Notes: generated from the letters alone by a model not told the origin. A stretch of DNA of 64,000 bases from Paramecium tetraurelia (GCF_000165425.1 NW_001799011.1:249933-313932), one strand, 5' to 3'. Numbered from the stretch's first letter, positions 37,363 to 49,569 are shown. A program made the numbers and translations.

Positions 37363-40300
37363 ATGATGGAAAATCGAATACCTACATGTAATGAAATTGA
37401 ATAAATTTTAAATCATTTCCATAAATTAATTATTATATATATGCTGTAATAGTACTATGACAAGAAGGTCTTGTTTCTTACTGGATGCACAGGTAGAAAT
37501 GCAGACTCATTTTATAGGGTTCGTTGGTAAAGTGCTTTTAGAAAAGACCTTGCGTTGTCTTCCAAACATTGCTTGCATTTATGTGTTGATAAGATAGAAA
37601 AAGGGAAGCAATCTAATGGAGAGATTCAAAAGAGAGATTCTGGACTCTTAGGTAATGGAAATCTAATAAGTAGTGCTTTGATAGATTGAGAAAGACTTAT
37701 GGAAGTGGATTTGAGAAATTTGTTAGTGAAAAGATATATCCTATAGAAGGTGATATGCTGAAAGATGGTTTAGGTTTGGCTTAACATGATAGGCAAATAA
37801 TAATTAATAATGTGAATGTAAGCAAAAAATTACAATAGCTAGATAATAATTAATTGTGCAGCCAGTGTTGATTTCAACGCAAGATTAGATGATGCTATAT
37901 AAATCAATGTAAGAGGACCTTAGAGATTTATAGCTTTGGCCTAGTAAATTAAAAACTTAGAAAACTTTATTCATATTTCAACTGCTTATGTAAATTCAGA
38001 TAAGGGAGGATATATTGAAGAAAAAATTTATGATCCAGGCTAAGAGAATTTAGAATAGTTAGTCACTTAATTGTTGAAAACACCTGTTAGTATCCTGGAG
38101 AAGAATGTCAAAGATATAATTGGAGATTTTCCAAATACATATACATTTACAAAGTGCATTGCAGAAAAACTATTAGTTTAAACGAGATCTCCCAATTTTC
38201 CATTGACTTTAGTGAGACCCTCAATCGTAGGTGCCTCTTGGAAAGATCCAGTACCGGGATGGATTGATAGTTTAGTGGCCAGTAGTGCAATATTTTTCTT
38301 TGTTGGTTTAGGATTAATTAAAACATTAAATGGAGATGAATGCCTAATTGGAGATTAAGTGCCTGTTGACTATGTATCAGACTTTATTTTAACTGCTGGA
38401 GCATATTAAAATGGGAGAAAAGAGGTTTCTGTATATCATTGCTGTTCCTCAGCCAAAAACCCGATGACATGGGCTTTGGCTAAAGAAGTTAATGCTTAGT
38501 TTTGGACAAAATCTCCGAGTTCTCAATAATTCTCTAAACCTAATTTAACGTTCTATAAAAATGAAAGATTATATAAACTTATGACCAAAATAAAAAATAC
38601 TCCTGCTTTGATGTATTATTAGATTGCTAATCGGATAGGAAATAAGGAAATGAAGATTTAAGCAAAAAGATTAAAGAAAATAATTGAAAGAGCTGAATCC
38701 ATTAACGAAACATTTAAACCATTTGTCATAAATGAATGGATATTTGAAAGTTCTAAAAGTAACTTGTTAGTGGAATTCTTGAGCGAATCCGAAAAGTAAA
38801 ACTTTAATGTTGATATTGAAAAATTGAATTGGAGGAACTATTTGGAAAGATTCAATTGGGGAATCCAAAAATATATATTAAAAGATTAAGCAAGAGAACT
38901 AAGCGAGTAAAGCACTGATGTTTTATCTTAAAGAAATTAGTAATCTTATTTTAGTGATATTGAATGGTGTCTCAATAATGGTTAAGATTTTAAAACTAAA
39001 ACTGCAAAAGAACAAATAAGTTTAGTAATGAATTCATAAAGAGTTCAATCTGTAATCAAATAATTGGTGGAAGAAAAGGCAAAGAAATATTAATCTGCTA
39101 CTCTAAACCTAGAGAAATTCCATTAAAATATTGAAAAACAAGGGGTTGACATTTGTGAAGTTATGTTTGCGAATTATAACATGGGAGTAATCCGCATTTT
39201 TGCTTGGTTTATAACAAAGGTTTTTAGACAAATCTATGAGAAAGTTCAAATAAATGAGTAGGCAATGCTGGAATTGCAAAATTATAACTAAAAAGAAGGA
39301 GGACCATTAATATTCATGCCCACTCATAGATCTTACATCGATTTTATTATGGTAAACTAATATCAAATTAAATTTAGTGTTCATATGTGTTCTTTTCATA
39401 TAAAATTAAGTGTCCACATATTGCAGCTGCAGAAGATTTTTTATAAATGTCTATTATTCCAATAATTTTGAGGGCTTCAGGAGCATTTTTCTTGAAAAGA
39501 AAACAACTAGAAGACAGTATCCTTTATAAAGCCATATTTTATGAATATGTTCAGAGGATTTTAATAGAGGAGTGCTATTTAGAATTTTTTATTGAAGGGA
39601 CAAGATCTAGGACTGGAAAAACCTTGAATCCGAAGTTTGGTTTACTCAGTATCGTAAGCGATGCTGTCTTTGATAAAAAGATACCAAATGCCACTATTTT
39701 GCCAATCACTATCAATTATGAAAAGGTGTTGGAAGCAGATACATACCCATATGAATTACTAGGGGAAGAGAAGGTTAAGGAATCATTAATAAGAGTCATT
39801 AAAGCATTAAAAATATTGTCATCTAATTTTGGGAAAATAAATGTTAGTTTTGGAAAAATGATATCACTTAAAGAATGGTCAAAATAATAAGGATTGGACT
39901 CTTTTGAAAATATGAGAGATAGAAAAAAGGCAGTAGAAACCTTGGGATATGAGGTAGCTTATAGATTAATTGAAGAATTGGTAGTCATGCCTACTGGAAT
40001 TGTATCCACCCTTTTATTGATGAATAGAAGAGGCATCACAGAAGACCAACTAATTAAACGATTTGAATGGGTTTTGAAATAGATTACAATGAGAGGAGCT
40101 AAGACATCGATCACAAACAATGGTCAAAGTGATGTTACTGTAAGAAATTCTATCGGATTTTTATAAGATTTGATTTATAAAAAGAAGAAGAATGTATTTG
40201 AATTGACTTTGATTCCAAAATAAGAGTACAAAAGCATATTGCTGTTGAGTTATTATAGAAATCAATTAGCTCATATTTTCTTTAGCGAAGGCATCGTATG

Positions 40301-40889
40301 CTGTGCCTTAAATGGATTTGGTCATTTATTATCTCATAAGGAAGGTGTAAGCATTGAAAGGTTGTGGGACGAAAGTGATTTCTTATTAAAATTACTTAAG
40401 CGGGAATATGTGATTAGAAATAGAATAACCACCAAAGATTAAATGATTGATTTCATATAGTATATGATTGATAAAAGTGTACTAGAAAGGGTATCAAACA
40501 AAATTAGAGTTAATTAATAATTTGGTGAATAGGCTTCTCAATTTACTTGTTCAATTATATGGCCCTTAGTGGAATGCTATTGGGCTACTATAGTTTATTT
40601 ATATCAGTTAAAACGGGTTAGTGAAGCTAGTACAACCTTTGAATTGGCAGAGTTGATTGCATAGATCTAAGGATTTGCTGAACAAATGTTTGGAGAACAT
40701 ATCATGGAACATTATGAGAGTTGTTCAATTGAGACTATTAAGAATGCAATTAATACCTACTCAACAATGAGATGTATTAATATCAATAAAAAGGATGATT
40801 CAGAATAAGTCAATATATTATTCACAGATCAAGAAGTATTTATACAACTTACCAATTTTTATAGTTATTGGAAGTAGAGGCCTAAGTGA
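37363..40889 (+). CDS. fatty acyl-CoA reductase / DHAP-type acyltransferase fusion
   Basis: 1,142 residues after removing four introns (37493-37517, 37652-37673, 37818-37842, 39352-39377); the total is exactly divisible by three. Residues about 35-500 are a fatty acyl-CoA reductase: NADPH-binding LFLTGCTGFVGKVLLEK, INCAASVDFNARLDDAI, HISTAYVN, YTFTKCIAEKL (Tyr-x3-Lys), LVRPSIVG, and the FAR C-terminal domain with FVINEWIFESS and LNWRNYLERFNWGIQKYIL. Residues about 600-1,142 are a GNPAT/GPAT acyltransferase: HRSYIDF (His-x4-Asp, near residue 631), IAAAEDFLQM, FLKRKQ, FFIEGTRSRTGKT (near 711) and ILPITINYE. Together the two activities supply fatty alcohol and acyl-DHAP, the first two precursors of ether lipids. 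A fusion of this kind (FARAT) has been reported in Tetrahymena. The C terminus (WKQRPK) is not a standard PTS1 signal. Confidence 0.93.
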
Positions 40890-41042
40890 AAAAATACCTT
40901 AAGAATAATTATTCTAAATCCATACAAAACCCTATCGATATTGCAAGATCTTTGCTAGATTATACCATTATACCAAAATTATGAGTAGTGTTGTATATAC
41001 TCATATATATATTAATGAATTATGATGATATTTGATTGATGC

Positions 41043-41420
41043 TCAATGATGATGTGATCCATGTCCCTTCTTAACATACTATAAGCCACAATATTTGCAA
41101 GTTTAAGGTGTTCCTTCAGTTCTTGTATCTAATTTGATATAAACCTAAGGATGTCCTGCATTGATATGGGTACCACCCTAAAATAAGTTATTGAATTACT
41201 AGGCATCTAACAACATCAGAATCTACTTCAATTACTGGAATTTTATGAATAAATTCTTCAGCTCTGCTTTTATGAGTTTGGAGTGAGTTCTTAATATTAT
41301 TCATATTACTTTATGAGTTTCATCATAATCTAACCATTTATGTTAAGCTAAGTTAGTGTAAGATTTCACAATCTGTGAAAACTAAGCTCTCTTTGCTAAT
41401 TGCATACACTTTTGCAACAT
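41043..41420 (-). CDS. NADH:ubiquinone oxidoreductase subunit NDUFS6
   Basis: 111 residues after removing introns of 20 and 22 nt; length fits exactly. Zinc-binding accessory subunit at the Q-module/N-module junction of mitochondrial complex I. The N terminus MLQKCMQLAKRAQFSQIVKS is basic and amphipathic like a mitochondrial presequence. The C-terminal zf-CHCC domain reads GGTHINAGHPQVYIKLD then CKYCGLQYVKK, giving the family order Cys (in VRCLGG), His (GHP), Cys-x2-Cys. Ends KKGHGSHHH, TGA 41043-41045. Odd: the reading frame upstream of its ATG contains no TGA and runs on from the neighbouring coiled-coil gene. Confidence 0.9.
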
Positions 41421-42096
41421 TTATAATTATATATATATATAAATGCAATTAATTTTAGTTAGTTTCAATTTATACTATTAGTCATTTATTTTTTTATAAT
41501 CACTAGATTTATTTATGATGATCTACTTATTTTTGAGATCATCCAAATCAGCTTGTAGATCCATCACTTCCTCCTTTTTTATGGAACTCCCTTTAATTGT
41601 ATTAAATAGATATCTTGCTTATTTTATTCTATAAACTTACTTTTCCAAATACATACATCATCAATATTAAATATTTCTATTTATCTTCTACATTAGCAAT
41701 CGAATCTTCCAATTATGCATAAAGTTCGGAAATATAATGATTAGAATCATCTATTTCTTTATCTTTTTCACTTAACTATATTTATCATACCCATCTATTT
41801 TATGCTATTTTGTTTTTATTTTCTCTTACAATTATTACATTTCCTCATACAAAACTTTTATTGTATTAATTAACTGTTAAATCAAACTATATGCTAAAGA
41901 TAATTCACTCTTTTCATCTTAACCCTATTTTTTCTACTGTTATGTTTATAAAATATTAATTCTATTTTGCAGCTCCTACACTTTCATTTTTAATAAGGTT
42001 GATGCACTATTGGTTGAATTTAAAATGGATTTTGAGAAACTACTTTAATTGTTGGCTATGAAATTTATTAAAATTATGTTGAAAATCCTACTCCAT
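41421..42096 (-). CDS. coiled-coil protein, 3' end unresolved
   Basis: Helical, Gln/Lys/Glu-rich protein of about 190-200 residues: KMKVQELQNRINILQTQQQ, YSLIQQLINTIKVLYEEMQQ, KEIDDSNHYISELYAQLEDS, EEVMDLQADLDDLKNKQ. The start MEQDFQHNFNKFHSQQL at 42096 is preferred because a 37-nt GTA...TAG intron joins it to the coil; a 20-nt intron follows later. For the end there are two readings. A 23-nt intron leads to TGA at 41574-41576 but loses the EEVMDLQ coil. A 28-nt intron (GTATGT...TTATAG) keeps it, but then no TGA occurs before the NDUFS6 ATG. No family recognised. Confidence 0.6.
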
Positions 42097-42366
42097 ACGA
42101 AGTTTAAGGAATTTATTATCTCATAATATATAGTGTTCGAAAAGATTATCTAAATATAAAATGTATTTTATAAGGATTAAATTTAAATTGCTAAATAATT
42201 ACTATTAACATTCTAAAACCAAGCATTATTGATGAAACTACAACTAATATAGCCATATTGATATATCAATATTACATTAGAATTTTATATAGAATTTAGT
42301 CACCATATAAATTGATATTTTTAAAGTATTCTGTCTTACAAAAATCCTTAGACAAGAACAATGAAA

Positions 42367-42744
42367 ATAGAATAAAATTTAAGAAATGTAAAAAATGTTT
42401 GAGGTAGAGCGGCGTAAGTGAAATTTTTATAATAATTTACTTAAGTGTTTTTGGCACTAGTTGTAATTTTTATTGTTTTGTAAATATTTTCCTAGAGATT
42501 TGTTATTCCATTATAATATTCTTTTCCTCTCTAGTCTCTAAATTTTCATATGTAGATGAATATCCTTAGAAGTAACTCACTAACATGACCTCAACACATT
42601 ATTGCTCCAATTACATATAACTTTGCTTAATTCCTTCTACTCAATTATGGGATTAAAAAAGAGAACAAAATTATAATGTTTTATTTATTTTTACACTATT
42701 TCCATTTTTTATAATCTAATTATTTATATTGGTTTCTAATTAAA
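42367..42744 (-). repeat. inverted dispersed repeat, copy B
   Basis: Inverted partner of copy A (25643-26035), about 16.3 kb away. Differences seen: GAGGTAGAGC versus GATGTAGAGC near the CGGCG block, and two substitutions near 42680-42686. It sits between a coiled-coil gene and a membrane-protein gene, so neither copy shares flanking genes with the other. Confidence 0.8.
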
Positions 42745-42849
42745 AGTGAAGTTGTAAATATGAGTAATCTATTTCCAAACAGTACTTTATTGTAATAAGT
42801 TGCTAAATATTATTTTCGAATATTTTTTATTAATTAATTAATATTTCTT

Positions 42850-43734
42850 ATGGAAGAATCGCTGTTTCATTGTTATCATGAAATGATTCCTGTTGCCTCT
42901 TTTTCAGAATCTCCACTTCTATAAAAAGAGGAGCAAGCAATGACAGATGAAACTAATATAGAAAATCTAGTAGTTGAGAGTTAAATGATCAAATCAAATA
43001 GAATATAGCGTATATTTGATATTCAACATAAGTTAAACAAACCAAAATAAAGTTACAAAGTTGAATTGGAATTATCAATAATTTTATTGAGAGAAATGAA
43101 AATTAATAGATAATTAGAATTTGTTATGTTGATTTCAATTTTAGTTGATAGTTTGATTAGACTAAATTCTTACATATATTTATTTCTTCTATTAGTTGAT
43201 AAAGAAAGTGATGGTAAAATAATGTTATATTATCTATTACTGATACCAAGATTTTACTTTTTTTTGAGTTTAATAAGAATGTTGTTCAGGAAATTGCATT
43301 TGTATAGAAACCAACCAATTTTGATGATAATAGTTTTATTTAGATAAAATTTTACGAATTTAAATATGATTGAGGAAGCATCAAAAGAATGGTATGATTG
43401 GCGAAATGAATCATCTCAATTTAATCTCAAACAACTTTTAATTTATTTACTAACTCCTAATGAATTATCATATTTTTTATTGAAATCATTAAAAAATGGA
43501 GTTAAAACTTATATCGTAACGAATTTTATTTTGAAAACTATAGAGATAGTCATGTTTACTCCAATTATGCTAATACTATTAAACTTTAATGAAAAAATAA
43601 TAAGCAAATAATTTTTAATTTCTAATGGCTATGAGTAATTTACTCTCGTTTTAATATATATTGATGGAATTAAATACATATTCTTTAGTATTTTTTACTT
43701 AACAAAAAGAAACTATTAGATAAATAAAATTTGA
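42850..43734 (+). CDS. multi-span membrane protein, unknown
   Basis: 294 residues in one uninterrupted frame of 885 nt, TGA 43732-43734. A 75-residue polar cytosolic-looking head (MEESLFHCYHEMIPVASFSE) precedes several hydrophobic segments: FVMLISILVDSLIRLNSYIY with LFLLLV, IMLYYLLLIPRFYFFLSLI, PILMIIVLF, and two near the C terminus (FILKTIEIVMFTPIMLILL; FTLVLIYIDGIKYIFFSIFY). No family motif recognised. Its length without any stop, together with its membrane pattern, makes it likely to be real. Confidence 0.65.
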
Positions 43735-44098
43735 TGTATATAAAATTCTAATATCAAATTTAAGAGGTACTTATAATGATGTAAAATTTGTTATTTTAAA
43801 CATCTTCTATCAATCAAATCATTTTAAAATAATATCAATATATATAATTCTCAGAGAACCTACCGAATTATTAATTAAGTTGAATTCTACTTCCCATGAT
43901 ATTAATATCTTTGGTTTAACAAATAATTATCGTTCTTGAAATGCTTGTCCCAAGAAAGAAAACTTGTTGAAATCTTTATCATATTTAATCAAAAATCCTT
44001 TTCAAATTATAATACATAAAATGAATATAAAGTAAATGAATTAATTATTATTTATTTTTTATTATTTTATTCAAATCGATGAGCTTTTAAGTATAAAC
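43735..44098. other. intergenic, about 360 bp
   Basis: AT-rich, no gene, RNA or repeat recognised; includes the promoter region of the MYCBP-like gene. Confidence 0.4.
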
Positions 44099-44440
44099 AT
44101 GAATATCAATTAGACAACTGATTCAAAAAAAGAAGAATTTAGAAAGTATTTAGAAAAAGCAGGAGTAATTGATCAATTGACAAGAGTCTTAGTTGGATTA
44201 TATGAAGAACCAGAAAAACCTAATAATGCTATTGAGTAAACTTTAGAATTTAATTTAGTTATGTCAAAAAGTATCTCGGATCTCCAGTTGATATTGATGT
44301 TGACAAATTGAAATTAGAATATGAGAAATTAAAAGATGAAAACATCAGATTAAAGAGAGAAGTTGCTGAATTAAAAAAAGAAGTAATGAAGAAAATATCC
44401 AATAATTTAGTTATAAGCAGCCTAGTAAGAATAAAATTGA
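44099..44440 (+). CDS. MYCBP (AMY-1) homologue
   Basis: 96 residues after removing introns at 44236-44258 (23 nt) and 44383-44410 (28 nt); length fits exactly. Sequence follows human MYCBP closely: DSKKEEFRKYLEKAGVIDQL, TRVLVGLYEEPEKPNNAIDY, VKKYLGSP, then a C-terminal coil (LKLEYEKLKDENIRLKREVA). In animals MYCBP binds MYC and AKAPs; in ciliated organisms its relatives are linked to axonemal radial-spoke/AKAP complexes, which is the more likely setting here. TGA 44438-44440. Confidence 0.92.
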
Positions 44441-44745
44441 TGAATTATAAAAAATATTTAATGATATCGCTAAGCAGTTTCTAATATTTTATTCTAATAA
44501 ATCCAATATTATAATATATTGACAAAAACCATGAGTTTTATTTTGATCGGTTTACTCTTACAATCATTTTAAAAGTAGAACAACAAGAGGTTAGTAGTCA
44601 TACAATAATTTTATTTCTAGATTCTTATTTCTTCTTTGATTTTTTTGACATTTTAGAATTTTCTTTTAAGTGGCATTTGCTAATTGAATAATGAATAATA
44701 TTAAAGAAATAAATAAGTAATTAAAAAATTATAAAAGCTTATAGA
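44441..44745. other. convergent intergenic region, about 300 bp
   Basis: 3' regions of the MYCBP-like gene (plus) and the membrane-protein gene (minus). Nothing else recognised. Confidence 0.4.
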
Positions 44746-46915
44746 TCAACCAGAATACAATATTTCTTCTCCATCATCCTCTAACATTTTAGGTTTTATA
44801 TATTGATGAATTTAAATCTTTGAATCTACTCTTTAATTATTATTATGATGATTATTATTATTATTATTATTATTATTATGATCATTATTACCTACAGACT
44901 ATTCTGAAATTTTGGATTGCATATCTAACTATGTTTTGTTTAGATCCTCTTTTATTTGGGCTGCAATTTATATTTCATGATACTTTTAGAAAATCAATTC
45001 TAAAGTAGGACCAAGCATTTAGGTTAACCTGTAATTAATCTGATTGTTATTTTCTTTCAATTTAAGATAAGAATTATAAATTTTAAAGAATTTTTTAGTT
45101 GTGTTAAATCTTATTCTTTTGTTGATTACTCTTGCTCTTTTCTATTTGTTAGTTTAAGTTATTAAATGATTTGGTCTAGACTAATCTTCAGTGATAATCT
45201 GATAATGTTTGTCTATAAAAATGACAGGTCTCGGGGTGTAATTGAATACTGATACTTAATTTTCATCCAGTAATGTTTTTTTTAATTTATCAATTTATTG
45301 AATTTTACTTAGTATTGTAATTATATCTAAATCCCTTTTTATCATTTAATCACATTGAATTATGAGCTGCCTTGTCATCCAGATTTTCTTAAAGCAGGAG
45401 CACCCCAAAAGAATATAAACATAAAAGTTTAAATCTAATCTCAATTAATTTCTAGTATCTAGAATCTTTTGAACTAAATTGTCCATAAAACTTTCTTTAT
45501 ATTCCATTAACTTTTTAGTAAATTAATTAATATCAAATTAAGTGATTTTTTGTTCTGTTACTTCTGCTTGTTCTTATGATTACTCTTATCTCTATAACTT
45601 CTGACTCTATGAAACACTACTCCACATCCTAGTGATGTGACTTAATTTAACCACTTAAAAAGTATAGTTTTTAAGTTTCACTAGTAATTCGTCAACTCTA
45701 TTTATTTTATATTATATAAAATTCAGTAGTCTATCATATGAGAATTGTAGCCTACCTTAATTTTAATAAGGAATATTAAAATCGTATAAAATATTTGCCA
45801 AAGAAATTCTCATTGAAACTAAATTGTATTTAATAGCAAAGACTCCAAATATTGCAGTAAAGAACTTCAACATTCCTCCTAGATATGAAATAAATTAGTC
45901 TAATCTATATGCTGTCTTTGACGTAATCTGATTTTATTGATTTATTCTTAAGTTTATTTCAAATAAGTTAGTAAGATTAGAATCCTGTCTCTATCATATT
46001 AATAAATTTACATACATTAAATTATCTATTATCATTGAGAGTGTAGGACCAATAATCCAATTCCTTGGTTGTGGTCATTAAACTTAATAAATTGTCATCT
46101 ATTTAAACTTTATTATGTTAAAAAAATAGATCTGTGTATATCGATTATTATAGGTTTGACTAGAGATAAAAGTCAGAATTAATGTACTAATGTAAATCGT
46201 CATCTGTGCTATTTGAAGAAAATAAAGTCGATTTAATAAGAGTTGAAAGAGTGATAGCTGTATTTTTATCTAGTTAAGCTTTTTCTATCTCTTCTTAAGA
46301 ATAACAGTTGTCGTCATCCTTACACAATTAAATAAGTAATTTAGGATATAATAATGTTTCTGTATTATAACCTCCTTGTAACTAAAGTTCATACGTTAAA
46401 GGCAGACATAAATAATATTGGAGCTATTTTTCTATGTATGCATTATTTTGAAAGTCAATGTTTTGGAAGTGTTCAACAGTGCATTATTCTAATTTGAATT
46501 CCCTTAATTACTCTCTGTTCTTTGAGCCATCTGCTGAGATTTATTGAATATACTGATGCAGCGATATTGAAAAGAAACTTTTCGATGAATTTTTATAATA
46601 TTCTTTAAGAGGATCCTCAAGCTTTATTGCAAGCATAAAATTGTCTAAATTCATAGCACTATAATTTGGGTTTGCACTCTATATTGTTTGCACTTTAACC
46701 TATATTTCAATATATTTGTAACATACTGTATATTCAGATTTTGTGATAATGCTAATAAGTCTGTTAATAAAAATGAAGCTCAAAAGGAATATCATAATAA
46801 CAGATGATAATCCCCCACATGCTGTTGTATATTTGTCTTTTTATTTCATATTTAAATTTAATTCGACCCCAAAGAGATCGAATTATTTAATTCCTTTCTT
46901 TATTTTCTAATACAT
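44746..46915 (-). CDS. membrane protein of a ciliate-type family (paralogue 1)
   Basis: Starts MYQKIKKGIKQFDLFGVELN at 46915; the hydrophobic segment GLSSVIMIFLLSFIFINRL follows at residues about 35-55. A large, probably luminal or extracellular part includes LLIQLCKDDDNCYSQEEIEK, YINSDFYLQSNLQQSIYTD and ELDYWSYTL. A second membrane region near the C terminus reads LDQFISYLGGMLKFFTAIFG and VFAIKYNLVSMRISLANILY, then a Gln-rich coil, a poly-Asn tract (from about 44836-44885) and KPKMLEDDGEEILYSG before TGA 44746-44748. The same modules recur in the gene at 62372-64000. Two-membrane topology resembles channel-like or transport-related ciliate families, but no known domain could be named. Some short introns in the C-terminal half are not individually placed. 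Confidence 0.75.
44836..44885. repeat. in-frame (TTA)n microsatellite coding poly-Asn
   Basis: About eight TTA/TTATTA units flanked by TGATGA and TGATCA. On the minus strand it reads as Asn runs with His interruptions inside the membrane-protein gene, not as a non-coding repeat. Confidence 0.75.
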
Positions 46916-47250
46916 TTCTTTAGAATTCAGTTCCAGTGGTAAAATTTAATAATTAATATTAATTCATTGTGGGCCAAAAGTTATATTTTAAGCTTCTTGG
47001 AATTGCTAAATATTTTTAAGATTACTTATAAATAAAAATGCTCATTCAATATCAAATTAATCGAAAATATAAAAGCGTGACATAACATACGAGAAGGAAG
47101 ATTAGCTTAAACTTTTATTTTATTATCAATCATACAATCAAAGAATCATATTAAAATATAAAATTTCTTAAAATTAACCTTGAATTGCACATGTTAATTT
47201 AATTTATATATATAATATTAAAAGAAAATGAAAAAAAGAAATTAGAAATA
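46916..47250. other. divergent intergenic region, about 335 bp
   Basis: Promoter region of the membrane-protein gene (minus) and katanin p80 (plus); AT-rich, no other feature. Confidence 0.4.
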
Positions 47251-49520
47251 ATGTAATAAATTAAACCATCAAATAAGGTGATTTTATTGTTTCCTCCAAA
47301 ATTTAGTGTGCTAAATTTGGGACAAATTCAAAGAAAATTATTGCTAGTGGCGATGACAAAAATTGTGTTCAAATTTGGCAAATAGGAGAATCAAAACCAA
47401 TTGCTGTATTAAAATGATAGAATCTTAGACTTTAAGTTCTTAAAATAATTCAAATGCTTAAGTTGAAGTTGCCAGAATTTGTTTTAGTTTTTGTGAAGCA
47501 GAAATTTTCTCAGGGTCAAATAGGGGAATTATAAATGTTTGGGATGTAGAAAACAAAAGATGTATTTATTCAAATTAAATAAGTACTTCAAACACTCAAA
47601 GGACATTCTGCTTGTGTGAATGCTCTATGTATATATCCATCGGATGAAAATAAAAATTTATTATTCAGTGGCGCATATGATACCTCAATTAAATTATGGG
47701 ATTTGAGATCAAAAACTTCTGTTAATTAATTCAAAGGTCACACTATGTAAATCAATACATTGGCTGTTTCTCCCAATTCCAAGTTATTAGCATCTGGATC
47801 CAATGATGGGTCAGTCAAACTTTGGGACATTGCATAAGGAAAATTGATAACATCTTTTACGCAACATGACAGTCAGATTACATGTTTAGCTTTTAATCCC
47901 TTAGATAAACTATTAGCATCTGGAGGTGCAGATCGTTGCATAAGAATTTGGAATTTACAAGACCTTAATCAAGTAAGCAAATAAAATTATAAAGATATCT
48001 ATGACTAGAACAGATTCCACTCCTATTCAAAGTATACTTATAAATGATAATGGAAAAGTAATTTATTCAGCAACACATGAATCTCTAAAAGTATGGGACA
48101 TTGAACATGACTGTCAATTAATAGACAATGTAGAGAGTATGTGGAAGGGAGTTCAAGACATGATAATTACACAAGATTAAGAATAATTGTTGGGTTTAGC
48201 ATCGAATCCTCAATCTGGTTTTAGTTTGCATGGTGTTTCTTTGAAATCAATTGGTTAAGATAATAGACTTAATGAATAAAAACAGACGGGTAATGCAAAT
48301 TCTAAGTAAAGGGGGAGAACACCTGATAGAAGATAAGAAATGGTAACCAAAGCCTAAGAACCAGAAAATAAGCAAAAAGGTAAACCAACTTAATAAATAC
48401 AAGAATAAAATTACATAAATCAAGATAATCAACTTGAAAAATAAAAATCAAATGAGGTTCCCAAAGATTATTAATCACTATAACCATAACCAATGTTCCC
48501 ACCTATTCAACCTCAAAATTATAATTCACCATATATTAATAATCCACATAATAACAATAATTAAAATGGGTTACTATAATACTAATTGCAATAATAATAA
48601 TCATAGTAATAGTAGTAGTAATTACTTTATCAATATTAAATTTAATAAACAATTTAAATAAATTAGTAAAATTAATAATAAAATTTATCTTCTCAACAAT
48701 AGAAGAATTAAATTGTTTAACCACTTAATAATTAACCACAATATCATAGTAATTAATAAGCTTAACTAAAATAATAAATGCCATAAAATAATTAATAGGA
48801 GGATGATGAATACAATGACAATTTTGAAGAAGATCCAGATATGACTACAACCAGTGAACTTACATTATCTTAATTCATGTTGGGAGATCATAATAAGGAG
48901 AAATTTAAATAAGTGGATCTCATTCACGAAATAAATAAAGACCATAATAGAATAAATTAAATATTATCTCAAAGAATGAAATACATTAAACCAATCCTAA
49001 GCTGGTGGATTAATAATAATATTAAATCAGCTATTAATGCCATAAATCAGTAAATTTATTTATAAACTTAGAGTAATAGATCCTTCAATTTTGTAGGACG
49101 CACTCTCTCTTTATTCCTAATAGCCTAAGTTTAGTTCAATCCCTATAGAGAATTTTCCACTTTTATTGGAAAAAGCTAGAATATTAATAGAATCAAGATT
49201 TGCATTTCATATCAAAACAGGACTAGATTTTACTTATAAATCTCTTTGTTTGTTTAGAGATGTATAATTTCATAAAATGAATTTAGGAAATTTTGAATAT
49301 AAAGCTCTTTAATCAATTATCCAAAGCTGACTTAGCAAGAGAAGAAAGAATCTAGAAATACGATAAAGTTATTGAACAATTAAAAATAATAGCGCAAATG
49401 CCTAAAATGTAAAAATTAATCGAAAGAAATAAAGATGAGCTAACAGAGTTGGCAAAAAAATTGTAATTAGAAACAGCAGGTTTGCTAAAGAAAATTAATC
49501 CAAACAATTCATAGAATTGA
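47251..49520 (+). CDS. katanin p80 (WD40 and con80 domains)
   Basis: Regulatory subunit of the microtubule-severing enzyme katanin; it targets p60 to centrosomes or basal bodies. The short first exon (MQQIKPSNK) is joined by an intron at 47278-47306 to WD40 repeats: IIASGDDKNCVQIWQIG, FSGSNRGIINVWDVENKR, GHSACVNAL ... AYDTSIKLWDLRS, LASGSNDGSVKLWDIAQGK and LASGGADRCIRIWNLQDL, followed by the katanin-specific end VIYSATHESLKVWDIEHDC ... MWKGVQDM. A long Asn/Gln-rich linker (about 48280-48780) leads to the con80 domain (MKYIKPILSWWINNNIKSAI ... NKDELTELAKKLQLETAGLL). Further short introns (23, 22, about 36 and 25 nt) restore the frame. TGA 49518-49520. Confidence 0.88.
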
Positions 49521-49569
49521 AGATTATTTTTTGTCTATTATATTTATATATATAATATTTTAGTCGTTA

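Noticed and set aside
37080-37380. A further exon of the gene at 36402 after GTAACAACTTTGACATTG
   Set aside because: The nearest usable acceptor would make an intron well above the size seen everywhere else in the window.
48510-48800. AT-rich low-complexity stretch as intergenic DNA splitting katanin
   Set aside because: It is the Asn/Gln-rich linker between the WD40 and con80 parts, open in one frame with the ciliate code.
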